NCBI RefSeq assembly: GCF_008039615.1 | Contig: NZ_VDUZ01000032.1 | Location: 44,892 to 108,891 of the forward strand | DNA from: Vineibacter terrae | Lineage (GTDB): Bacteria; Pseudomonadota; Alphaproteobacteria; Reyranellales; Reyranellaceae | DNA: 64,000 bases | Direction: 5' to 3' | In this document: positions 1-7,478 of the stretch, one piece after another | How positions within the stretch are numbered: position 1 is the stretch's first letter | Layout: each line of letters opens with the position of its first letter | Translations under genes and position numbers: made by a program | The notes under the pieces: generated by a model | Database searches by the model: none | Seen by the model: only the letters and a program-made list of their open reading frames with translations | What the model was told of the DNA's origin: nothing

Positions 1-2
1 CA

Positions 3-1199
3 CTGCCTTCGCGTGCCGACATCATGGCACGTCGTCTGGGCGCAATCGCCGGCGGCAAGATGGTGCAGGTCGCCGACGGCATGGGGGAGTACTGCCTGAC
101 GCCGGGCGGCGTCGCCGTCATCCCCGTGGTGGGCCCGCTGGCGCAGCGCTTCGATTGGCTGGCGGCAGTATGCGGCTTCGCGACGTACGAAGGCCTTGGC
201 GCGACGCTTGACGCTGTTGTGCAGGATGGCGCGGTGCGCGCGATCCTCTTCGATGGCGACACGCCAGGCGGCGAGGCCATGGGGATGTTCGACCTGGCCG
301 ACAAGGTCATGGCGGCACGTGCCGTCAAGCCGGTCTGGGCCTGCGCCAATGGCCTGGCCGCCTCGGCCGGGTACGGGGTCCTTGGCTCGGCCGGCCGCCT
401 GACCCTGCCGCGGATGGGCTATGTCGGGTCGATCGGCATGCTCGCCATCCATGTCGACCGGTCTGGGGAGGATGAGCAGCGCGGCCTGAAATACAGCGCG
501 ATCTACAGCGGCAAGCGCAAGATCGATGGCTGGGATCATGCGCCGCTGACCAAGGACGCGCGCACGCGCCTCCAGGAGGACATCGACGACGGTCGGCGCA
601 TGTTCGCCGATCTTGTCGCGCGCCAGGGCCGCATCGATCAGAAGGCGGCGTTGGATACCGAGGCGGACTTGTTCCGCGACGCCGAGGCGGTGGATCTCGG
701 CCTGGCGGACTACGTGATGAGCTTCGACGACACGCTTGCGGAGCTCGAGGAAGTGGCGGCCGGCCGGCCGGCCAACGCGGCCGTGCGTTACGCGGCCAGG
801 AAGACCGGAGAACCGGACATGACGAAGAAGGCGACGGCCGGCGAGGACCCGGCCGTGAATGAGGACAAGCAGCCGGCACCGCCGCCGGCCGATACGAAAT
901 CCGAAGGCGCACCTGCGCCGGCCGAGCCTGCCAAGGACCAGGCGACGGCAGCGGCCGCCCAGGCCGAGGCGTCGCGAACCAAGACGATCGTCGAGCTGTG
1001 CGCGCTTGCCGGTCTGCCGGCGATGGCGCTGGGCTTTATCAACGCGAAAGCCAGCGTCGACGACGTGCGGGCCAAGCTGGCCAAGGCCAAGGCCGACGCC
1101 GTGGACCGCAACCCGGTCGACGGCACGCCGCCGCAATCGTCCGCGCCGGTCATCGACGTCGCCGCGCTCTACGCCCAGCGCAACGCGGCGCGCGGCTGA
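3..1199 (+). CDS. S49 family (SppA/ClpP-fold) phage head maturation protease, 5' end outside window
   Basis: Capsid-assembly protease of the lambda gpC / S49 type, expected to cleave scaffold and head proteins during prohead maturation. The frame is open to the window edge, so the first visible ATG at 24 is probably internal. Counting from that ATG, a crotonase-like SppA core covers residues 30-240. A likely nucleophilic Ser114 sits in the motif AASAGYG, and Lys164/166 are candidates for the general base. After about residue 265 comes an Ala/Pro/Lys-rich linker and a C-terminal extension that may serve as the internal scaffold, as in fused C/Nu3 proteins. It lies directly upstream of the decoration and capsid genes. 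The family is clear; the scaffold role is inferred. Confidence 0.85.
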   Translation: MPSRADIMARRLGAIAGGKMVQVADGMGEYCLTPGGVAVIPVVGPLAQRFDWLAAVCGFATYEGLGATLDAVVQDGAVRAILFDGDTPGGEAMGMFDLADKVMAARAVKPVWACANGLAASAGYGVLGSAGRLTLPRMGYVGSIGMLAIHVDRSGEDEQRGLKYSAIYSGKRKIDGWDHAPLTKDARTRLQEDIDDGRRMFADLVARQGRIDQKAALDTEADLFRDAEAVDLGLADYVMSFDDTLAELEEVAAGRPANAAVRYAARKTGEPDMTKKATAGEDPAVNEDKQPAPPPADTKSEGAPAPAEPAKDQATAAAAQAEASRTKTIVELCALAGLPAMALGFINAKASVDDVRAKLAKAKADAVDRNPVDGTPPQSSAPVIDVAALYAQRNAARG

Positions 1200-1230
1200 C
1201 ATCGTCCCCACGGACACAGGAGAGAACATC

Positions 1231-1881
1231 ATGGTCGAGAAGACCGAGGGCAAGTATGCCGGCGAGGCCATCGTCAGCGAGGCCAACGGCGCGCGTTCGC
1301 GTGATGCCATCGTCGTGGTCAGCGGCTCGGGGATCCTGTCTGCGATGACGGTCCTGGGCCGCACGCTCGTTGGCGCCGCCGGCGCCGCGGTGGCGTTCGC
1401 CGGCAATGTCGGCAACGGTGCCATGGGCGCCATCACCGTCGGCGGTGCCGCCAAGCTCGGGGTGTACAAGCTGGTCATCACCGAGCCCGCCACCAATGCC
1501 GGATCCTTCATCGTCGAGGATCCTGACGGCAAGTTCGTCGGCCGCGGCAACGTGGCAGCCGCGTTCAACGGGGGCGGCTTGTCGTTCACTCTGGCCGACG
1601 GTGCGACGGACTTCGTCGCCGGCGACGGCTTCAATATCACCGTGTCCGGCGGAACGGTAAAGCACACGGATTTCGACGCGACGGCCACGGACGGCAGCCA
1701 GGTCGCCGTCGGCATTCTCTATGACGGGGTCGATGCGACCGCGGCCGACGTCCGGGCCGTTGCGTTCTCGCGCGACTGCGAGGTGAACAAGGCCGAGCTG
1801 GTCTTCACCGGCGCGCCGGACGCCGGCCAGAAGGCGCAGGCCTACGCCGACCTGGCCCGCGCCGGCATCATCGCGCGCTGA
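1231..1881 (+). CDS. Phage head decoration protein (lambda gpD-like)
   Basis: 216-residue protein beginning at an ATG about 8 bases after an AGGAGAG ribosome binding site. Position between the S49 protease and major capsid protein, length, and a Gly/Ala/Val-rich composition with repeated short beta segments match lambda D-like decoration proteins that stabilise the expanded capsid at threefold sites. The N-terminal 20 residues are polar and lack a signal peptide. In this family the N-terminal arm orders on binding the capsid. The conserved Asp/Gly-rich C-terminal part (about residues 140-205) fits the family. Assignment leans on gene order as much as on sequence. Confidence 0.72.
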   Translation: MVEKTEGKYAGEAIVSEANGARSRDAIVVVSGSGILSAMTVLGRTLVGAAGAAVAFAGNVGNGAMGAITVGGAAKLGVYKLVITEPATNAGSFIVEDPDGKFVGRGNVAAAFNGGGLSFTLADGATDFVAGDGFNITVSGGTVKHTDFDATATDGSQVAVGILYDGVDATAADVRAVAFSRDCEVNKAELVFTGAPDAGQKAQAYADLARAGIIAR

Positions 1882-1979
1882 TCGCAGCGCGCCCCTCCAA
1901 TCCATCTCCGCGTCCGATCGGCGCGGCCCATTGAGCGACCCGCCGGGATAGCGCCGGCCGGGCGAAGGAGAGTTTCACC

Positions 1980-2990
1980 ATGTTGGACGTGTTCAAGGGG
2001 ACCGGCTTCGATGTCCTCTCGTTGACCGCCGCGGTCAACAAGCTGCCCTACGTACCGGGCCGCCTGGGCCAGCTCGGCCTGTTCAATGAGTCGGGAATTT
2101 CGACGACCGTGGTTGCCATCGAGGAGCTTAACGGCGTCCTCACCCTGGTCGCAGCGACACCGCGCGGCGGCCCCGGTCAGCAGAACATCGCCGAGAAGCG
2201 CACCATGCGCATGCTGAAGGTGCCGCACATCCAGCTCGACGACACGATCAATGCCGATGAGGTGCAGAACGTGCGTGCCTTCGGCAGCAACGACCAGCTG
2301 CTCGGGGTCGGCCAGGCCATTACCAGCCGCATGGGCCGGATGACCCCGAAGATCGATGCGACCCTGGAATTCCACCGGATCGGTGCGATCAAGGGCATCG
2401 TCATGGACGCAGACGGCATCACGCCGCTCTACAACCTGTTCACAGAGTTCAACGTCGCCCAGGAAGCTGAGGTCGACTTCGATCTCGACAATGCCAATCC
2501 GGCATCCGGCGCGGTGCGCACGAAGTGCACGGCGGTCGTCCGGCTGATCACGGACAACCTGCTCGGCGGCACGACCTTCCAGCGCATCCACGCCATGTGC
2601 GGGGATACCTTCTGGGACCAGCTGATCGCCCACAAGGAAGTGCGGGAAACCTACCTCAATCAGCAGGAGGCCGCGCAGCTGCGCCAGGGTGTCGCCTACG
2701 AGACGCTGAACTACGGCGGCATCACGTTCGAGAACTACCGGGGCAAGGTCGGGTCGATCAACTTCATCGATCCGACGAACGCCCATTTCTTCCCGGTGGG
2801 TGCGCCTGGGCTGTTCGATCACTTCAACGCACCGGCCGACCTGTTGGAGACGGTGAACACCGTGGGCCTGCCCCGCTATGCGCGGGTCTACCCGGACCAG
2901 AACGGCAAGCAGGCCCACCTCGAGGTGCAGGCGAACCCCATCCTGCTCTGCACCCAGCCCAAGGTGCTGATCAAGGCGCGGAACACCTGA
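1980..2990 (+). CDS. Major capsid protein, phage capsid protein E family
   Basis: 336-residue capsid subunit of the HK97-fold protein E family, the shell-forming protein of lambda-type heads. It starts at ATG 1980 behind a GAAGGAG ribosome binding site. Length matches the family (about 330-345). Family-like features are the N-terminal VNKLPYVPGRLGQLGLF stretch, the mid-protein DxDNANP segment and the C-terminal NPILLCTQPKVLIKAR end. It is followed after only six bases by a head-tail joining candidate. The preceding 98-bp gap after the decoration gene is the largest in the head module. High confidence. Confidence 0.93.
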   Translation: MLDVFKGTGFDVLSLTAAVNKLPYVPGRLGQLGLFNESGISTTVVAIEELNGVLTLVAATPRGGPGQQNIAEKRTMRMLKVPHIQLDDTINADEVQNVRAFGSNDQLLGVGQAITSRMGRMTPKIDATLEFHRIGAIKGIVMDADGITPLYNLFTEFNVAQEAEVDFDLDNANPASGAVRTKCTAVVRLITDNLLGGTTFQRIHAMCGDTFWDQLIAHKEVRETYLNQQEAAQLRQGVAYETLNYGGITFENYRGKVGSINFIDPTNAHFFPVGAPGLFDHFNAPADLLETVNTVGLPRYARVYPDQNGKQAHLEVQANPILLCTQPKVLIKARNT

Positions 2991-2996
2991 TCCATC

Positions 2997-3305
2997 ATGT
3001 CGGTCGACCTCTCCATCGTCGACGATGCCTGCGCCGAGGCTTTCGGCGAGGCCGTCACGATCCCGTCGCTGTCGCCCGATCCCGTCGTCGCGATCGTGCG
3101 GCGCGGGACGCGGCGCGACGTGCTGGGCTCGGGCGCCGGTGACTTCGCCTCGCCGGCGTGGGTGATGGAGATCCGGAAGTCCGTATGGCCGTCGCCGGCG
3201 AAGGGTTCGGCGGTCACACTGGTCGACGGCGATTTCGTGGTCGGGGCCAGGCCCGACCAGGACGATGCCGGCACCGCCTGGATCATCGACCTGAAGAAGC
3301 TCTGA
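2997..3305 (+). CDS. Small head-tail joining protein candidate
   Basis: 102-residue protein directly after the capsid gene. The all-beta look of the C-terminal half (residues 55-102, with the short motifs VDGDFVVGARPDQDD and WIIDLKKL) is typical of gpFII/gp-like head-tail connectors that cap the portal vertex and bind the tail terminator. No catalytic motif is seen. Size, position and downstream neighbour (a tail-terminator-like protein one base later) support the call. Sequence alone cannot separate a connector from another head-completion protein. Confidence 0.6.
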   Translation: MSVDLSIVDDACAEAFGEAVTIPSLSPDPVVAIVRRGTRRDVLGSGAGDFASPAWVMEIRKSVWPSPAKGSAVTLVDGDFVVGARPDQDDAGTAWIIDLKKL

Positions 3306-3306
3306 C

Positions 3307-3753
3307 ATGCCGCTCGCCGTCCGCGAACAGATCCTCGCCGCGCTGCTCGCGCGCCTCGGCGCCCGCCTGGCGCCGGCGGGTGACGGCCAGGCCGCCGTGC
3401 CGCTGCGCCGCAACCCGGGCGACTCGCAGACAGAGCGGACCGCCGTCGACCAGTACGACGGCGGCCATGAGGCGGCGTACGCGAGCGACACGGCCCAGAG
3501 CCTCTACAGCTTGGCCGTCGAGCTCGAGCTCTTCGCCCCGGACGGGACGCAGCTCAACGAAATCTATGCCCGGGTGCGCGACGCGATCGACGACGACGTC
3601 ACCTTCGGCGGGCTGGCCCAGGACGCCCGGGAGCGCGGCCTTGGCGCGCTGGTCCCGGGCACCGTGCCGGGGCATCCCGACGTCATCGGCGCGGTCCTGA
3701 CCGTCGACATCGAGTTCTTCACGCTCGACCGCAGCGTGAGATCACAACTTTAG
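3307..3753 (+). CDS. Tail terminator / minor tail protein Z-like candidate
   Basis: 148-residue protein that begins one base after the previous gene's stop codon and so is almost certainly co-translated. An N-terminal helix rich in Leu/Ala/Arg (residues 1-25) precedes an alpha/beta region ending in a VLTVDIEFFTLD strand. This layout is seen in lambda gpU/gpZ-like and HK97 gp10-like tail completion proteins. Its slot between head-tail joining and tail tube genes is the usual one for the tail terminator, which stops tube polymerisation and docks the tail. No specific motif proves it. Confidence 0.5.
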   Translation: MPLAVREQILAALLARLGARLAPAGDGQAAVPLRRNPGDSQTERTAVDQYDGGHEAAYASDTAQSLYSLAVELELFAPDGTQLNEIYARVRDAIDDDVTFGGLAQDARERGLGALVPGTVPGHPDVIGAVLTVDIEFFTLDRSVRSQL

Positions 3754-3771
3754 CAGCCAAGAGGAAATCCG

Positions 3772-4002
3772 ATGCGAGTCCAGGTCCTGACGCCGTGGTG
3801 GCGCGACGGCGTCGATCAACCGGTCGGCTCCTTCGTCGAGGTCGACGAGCCGCTCGTGCGCGCCCTGAAGGGCACGCTGAGTCAGGAAGACATCCCGAAT
3901 GCCCCCGGAGAGAGCGAACGATCCCCCGCCGGCGATCCGGCCGGCGGGGGCGGCGATGTCGCGGCCGGGGCCGACGCGAACGCCGTTCGCGAGGAGGTTT
4001 GA
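3772..4002 (+). CDS. Small phage protein of unknown function
   Basis: 76-residue protein with a good ribosome binding site (AGAGGAAA) upstream of ATG 3772 and a stop two bases before the tail tube start. The first 45 residues (MRVQVLTPWW..., then SFVEVDEPLVRAL) look folded. The C-terminal 30 are Gly/Ala/Glu-rich and probably disordered. Similar small proteins sit before the tail tube gene in many alphaproteobacterial siphoviruses. I do not recognise a named family. A structural accessory role is inferred only from position. Confidence 0.55.
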   Translation: MRVQVLTPWWRDGVDQPVGSFVEVDEPLVRALKGTLSQEDIPNAPGESERSPAGDPAGGGGDVAAGADANAVREEV

Positions 4003-4004
4003 GC

Positions 4005-5393
4005 ATGGCCAAGCGCAGTCGTTTCGCGGCGATCCTCGCCAAGCAGGAGTCGGTGCCCGGCACCTTCGTGGCGCCCAGCACCACGACGGACGGCATCCTG
4101 GTCGAGCGGCCGACGCTGCGGATCAACAACCAGGTGGTCGACACGGCCGAGGTATCGGGCTCGCTCGACTCCCTGGCGCCGATCGTGGGCGGGGCGCAGT
4201 GCGAGATCTCGTTCCCGCTCTACGTCAAGGGTTCGGGCGTTCCCGGCGTCGCCCCGGAATGGGGCAAGGTGGCCAAGGCCTGCGGCCTGGCCGAGGTGGT
4301 CACGCTGCAGACGATCACCGGCAGCACGATCGCCTTGTCGACCGCCACCCGCATCACCGATTCGGGCGCCGGTCTGGCGGGGCTCACGGTCGGCACGCCG
4401 TTCCATCTCGTGACGGCGGCGGGCCAGAAGGGCGAGGGGATCGTCACGGTTTCGGCCGCCGGCCAGATCGACTTCACGCGGCTGGATGCAGGTCCTGCGT
4501 TCGCCGCCGAGGTGGCGGGCGCGACCTTCACGATCCGCTACGGCGTGGCGGCCGTGGCCGCGACCGCCGGCAGCGTGACCGGGCTGACCGCCCAGGCGCC
4601 CTGGGGCAACACGGCGCAGCAATACCGGGGCATGCCCGTGCTGCTTTCGGGCAACCCGGCGGCGCCGGAGTATGTCGTGGCCAGCGACTACAGCGCCGCG
4701 CGCGTGGCCGCCATCACCAAGACCATGGGATCGGCGCTCGACGTCACGACCAAGGCCGGGATCGCGGCCAACGTGCGCTATCAGCCGACATCGGCGGATG
4801 CGCCGGCCCATTCGTGGGAGATGTACCGCGACGGCCTGCGCTGGCGCTTTCGCGGCGGCGTCGGCGACCTCTCCATCGAGCAGACCGCCGCGAACGTGTG
4901 GCGCTTCAACGTGCGTATCACCGCCCTGTTCGAGGGGCGTGCCGACGCCGCCATGCCGACGCCGACCTACGACGCGACACGGGCCGGCGTGTGGCGCGCG
5001 TCGCGCTTCGCGATCGACCGGCTGCCGACCGGCATCTCGCGCATGACCGTGGCGCTCAACAACCAGCTGGCGTACCCGGACGATCCGAACGATACCGAGG
5101 GCTTCGGGCCGCCGCAGATCGTCGATCGCAACATCCGCTTCACGGCGAACCCGCTGGCGACATCGGTGGCGACCCGCGACCTGATGTCGAAGCTGCGCGG
5201 CGGCCAGGACATCATGGTCGATGCCCAGCTGCTGGGCGCCGGCGCCAGCAAACCCGGCAACCGCGCCGCCCTCACCATGCCGGCCGTCACCTTGACCGCC
5301 AACGACGACGGCGATTCGAATGGCTTCGTGAGCGAGGAATTGCAGGGCAAGCCCTCGGAGCGCGACGCCGGCTTCATGCTCACCCTCTGGTAG
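4005..5393 (+). CDS. Phage tail tube (major tail) protein
   Basis: 462-residue protein starting at ATG 4005, with the preceding gene's stop two bases upstream. The N-terminal segment (AKQESVPGTFVAPSTTTDGILV, where a 'VPGTFVAP' turn follows a short helix) is the signature of the large siphovirus tail tube family. Successive beta-rich repeats (about residues 90-190 and 190-330) suggest extra Ig-like decorations on the tube. It is long for a tail tube subunit, consistent with such insertions. It precedes the tail assembly chaperone genes as in lambda (V before G/T). Confidence 0.75.
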   Translation: MAKRSRFAAILAKQESVPGTFVAPSTTTDGILVERPTLRINNQVVDTAEVSGSLDSLAPIVGGAQCEISFPLYVKGSGVPGVAPEWGKVAKACGLAEVVTLQTITGSTIALSTATRITDSGAGLAGLTVGTPFHLVTAAGQKGEGIVTVSAAGQIDFTRLDAGPAFAAEVAGATFTIRYGVAAVAATAGSVTGLTAQAPWGNTAQQYRGMPVLLSGNPAAPEYVVASDYSAARVAAITKTMGSALDVTTKAGIAANVRYQPTSADAPAHSWEMYRDGLRWRFRGGVGDLSIEQTAANVWRFNVRITALFEGRADAAMPTPTYDATRAGVWRASRFAIDRLPTGISRMTVALNNQLAYPDDPNDTEGFGPPQIVDRNIRFTANPLATSVATRDLMSKLRGGQDIMVDAQLLGAGASKPGNRAALTMPAVTLTANDDGDSNGFVSEELQGKPSERDAGFMLTLW

Positions 5394-5399
5394 GATCCG

Positions 5400-6200
5400 A
5401 TGTCCGCTCCCGTATCGACGAAGCTCGCGCTGACCTTCACGCCGCCCGGCGCGACTGGCGATCCGCCACCGGTCTACCTCTACCGGCCGCCCACCGAGCG
5501 GCAGCGCGAGCAGTGGCGCGCGCGCGTCACCTCGATCGCCGGCGCCACGATGTCGCCGGCGCGGTTGCGCGAGGTCGCCAAGGCCGGCATCGACGCGCTG
5601 TGCGATGATGCCGAGGACCGCGCCGCGCTGCTCGGCCTGATCGATGCCGCGCAGCGGGCCGATGATGCCGGCCGTGATATCGCCACCCGCGCCGCGCTGG
5701 TCGCGGTCGGGCGCGCGGCGGCCGCGGAGGATGATCCGGCGGCCGCGCTGCTCGATGCCGAGCTCGCCGGTCTGCAGGCGGAGGCGGCCGCGGCCGCGCT
5801 GTCGCCGCGGCAGGCGGACCAGCTCGAGCAGCTCGACGCGATGCTGCGGCGCCTGCACCCGCCCTACGCCCGCGAGCTGGAGCGCCGCATGCTGTGGGCG
5901 AGCCTCTCGCCGCGCGTCGCCTGCAGCCTGTTCCTGACCGGCTGGCGCGACGTGATCGGTCGCGACGGCCAGCGCGTGCCGTTCAAGCGTGTCGGCGGCG
6001 AGGTGCCCGACGAGCTGATCGACCGGCTGCCGACCGATCATGCCGCCATCGTCGGCGCGCAGATCCTGACCGCGATCTTCCCCACGGGAGAAGACGCAAA
6101 AAAGCCCGCCTCGCCGTCTGGATCGCCAGGCGTCGCGACGAGTTCTTCGACGACAACGGAGATCCCGTCGAGCGCACAGACGGCGGCGACGGCTGGCTGA
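5400..6200 (+). CDS. Tail assembly chaperone, G-type (unshifted product)
   Basis: 266-residue protein starting seven bases after the tail tube gene. It is mostly helical and Ala/Glu/Leu-rich, with no enzyme motif, and lies between tail tube and tape measure genes. That is the position of lambda gpG, which coats the tape measure during tail assembly. About 32 residues before its stop the frame crosses a perfect A AAA AAG heptamer at 6098-6104. The residues after that point (Ser/Thr/Ala-rich) look non-conserved. Ribosomes that slip by -1 would instead make the longer GT-type product. Confidence 0.72.
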   Translation: MSAPVSTKLALTFTPPGATGDPPPVYLYRPPTERQREQWRARVTSIAGATMSPARLREVAKAGIDALCDDAEDRAALLGLIDAAQRADDAGRDIATRAALVAVGRAAAAEDDPAAALLDAELAGLQAEAAAAALSPRQADQLEQLDAMLRRLHPPYARELERRMLWASLSPRVACSLFLTGWRDVIGRDGQRVPFKRVGGEVPDELIDRLPTDHAAIVGAQILTAIFPTGEDAKKPASPSGSPGVATSSSTTTEIPSSAQTAATAG

Positions 6201-6478
6201 TCGGGCCGGACGACGGTCCGGCATTCTACCGCACCAACCCGGCGCTCGACCTCGATCCGGTCTGGCGCCGGATCTTCGATCTCTACGCCACCGCGCGGCC
6301 GCAGCCCGGCATCCTGCCCCTGCCCAGGGGGCAGGGCATGCCGCCGCTGCTGCTGCCGCTGCCGGCACCGCCGGGCCCGCTGCCCGAGGCTGGCGGCCTG
6401 CTCGACCAGGGCGCCTGGCTGATGGCGATCTTCGACCTGATGCAGGCGGAAGACGCGCGCCTGGCAAAACGGACGTGA
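5400..6478 (+). CDS. Tail assembly chaperone GT-type fusion made by programmed -1 frameshift
   Basis: The frame -1 to the G-type gene is open from the slippery site to a stop at 6476-6478 and encodes a protein-like 124-residue tail (ARLAVWIARRRDEFF... to ...AEDARLAKRT). It has no start codon or ribosome binding site of its own near its beginning. Slippage on A AAA AAG joins codons up to 6104 with GCC CGC CTC onward, giving about 359 residues. Lambda gpGT is the precedent: the T part binds the tail tube protein and the G part binds the tape measure. The shift is predicted from sequence, not measured. Confidence 0.7.
6098..6104 (+). promoter_or_regulatory. Programmed -1 ribosomal frameshift site, A AAA AAG
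   Basis: The heptamer is in exact register: zero-frame codons are AAA (6099-6101) and AAG (6102-6104), preceded by the A of GCA. This is the same slippery heptamer as in E. coli dnaX. A CGCCT/AGGCG stem can form just downstream (6107-6111 with 6128-6132). Its spacing is short for a stimulator, so its role is uncertain. Confidence 0.75.
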
Positions 6479-6491
6479 CGGAGCCCCGCCG

Positions 6492-7202
6492 GTGAAGTTC
6501 AACTTCGACTTTCCGGCCGGCGAGCTGCAGAAGGCACAGGTCGAGTCGAAGAGCGCCGCGGCGCAGCGGGTGACGGCGGCCACGCGCAAGGCGGCCGACG
6601 ATCTGCAGCGCGTGTTGCGCGACCAGGTGCGCAGCGCCGGGCTGGGCCCCGGCCTCGAGAAGGCGTGGCGCGTCGAGCACTGGCCCAAGGGCGACAAAGC
6701 CTCGCTGCATCCGGCGGCGTTGGTCTGGTCGAAAGCGACGGCGCTGCACCGTGCCTTCGGCCAGGGCGCGACCATCACTGCCCGCGTCGGGCAATGGCTC
6801 GTGATCCCGCTGCCCGAGGCGATCGCCCGCGGCTGGGACCGCGCCCTGGTCGACCGCAAGCTTGGCGCCCTGAGCGGCGCCGCCATGCCGAGGCGCTTCG
6901 CGCAGACACGGCTCGCGGCGCGCGCGCTGGGCGAGCTGCGGTTTGTCGCGATCAATAACGGCAAGGCGCTGCTCGTCGCGAACCCGCCGAAGCGCGGCCG
7001 CGGCCGCGTCAAGCACAGCACCGATCCCGGCCGCAAGGACATCGCCATGCCGGCCGGCGAGCGGGGCATCCCTCTGTTCGTGCTGGTGCGGCAGACGCGC
7101 GTCGCGAAGCTGCTCGACTTCTCCGGCGCCGCGAAGTCCGCCGGCACGTCGTTCAACGCGTTGCTCCGGGCAACCGTGAATGCAGGTCAGCAAGGATCGT
7201 GA
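6492..7202 (+). CDS. Phage minor tail protein, DUF6441-like
   Basis: 236-residue protein beginning at GTG 6492, 13 bases after the GT stop. It sits between the tail chaperones and the tape measure gene. The N-terminal part is charged and helical (KFNFDFPAGELQKAQ...). The middle contains Trp-rich segments (WRVEHWPKG, ARVGQWLVIPLP) and the end a basic region. The pattern matches the DUF6441 group of siphovirus tail-module proteins whose biochemical role is unknown. Its last 50 bases overlap a small gene on the opposite strand. Confidence 0.55.
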   Translation: MKFNFDFPAGELQKAQVESKSAAAQRVTAATRKAADDLQRVLRDQVRSAGLGPGLEKAWRVEHWPKGDKASLHPAALVWSKATALHRAFGQGATITARVGQWLVIPLPEAIARGWDRALVDRKLGALSGAAMPRRFAQTRLAARALGELRFVAINNGKALLVANPPKRGRGRVKHSTDPGRKDIAMPAGERGIPLFVLVRQTRVAKLLDFSGAAKSAGTSFNALLRATVNAGQQGS

Positions 7203-7416
7203 CTGTCCTGGCCAACTGGTCTTCGAGCTTGCTGACACGTCCCTGCAGCCGCTCCGCGTGCTCGATCATTGGCGCGACGGTCGTCATCAAGCTCAGGAGC
7301 GCGCTGCGCATCTGTTCTGGTGTCAACGTTTCCCGCTCTTCAATGACCTCGCGGGCGATGGATACGGCTGCGCTCGCGGTCGTGAGGGTGGACCGCAGTT
7401 TGTCGTCGGCAGTCAT
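7153..7416 (-). CDS. Small antisense gene inside the tail operon, unknown function
   Basis: 87-residue protein on the strand opposite to all surrounding late genes. ATG 7416 is preceded on the minus strand by AAAGGAGA at ideal spacing, a stronger ribosome binding site than most neighbours have. The product (MTADDKLRSTLTTAS...) is helical, with heptad-like Leu/Val spacing and an ERLQGRVSKLEDQLART coiled-coil segment near residues 58-75. It overlaps the 3' end of the DUF6441-like gene by 50 bases. It could be a lysogenically expressed moron or a regulator of the late operon. No family is recognised. Confidence 0.6.
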   Translation of the reverse strand: MTADDKLRSTLTTASAAVSIAREVIEERETLTPEQMRSALLSLMTTVAPMIEHAERLQGRVSKLEDQLARTVTILADLHSRLPGATR

Positions 7417-7478
7417 GTCGTCTCCTTTGGGATGCGCCCGCGGACATATGCCTGTTTGAACCTCTTGATGTCGAGGCG

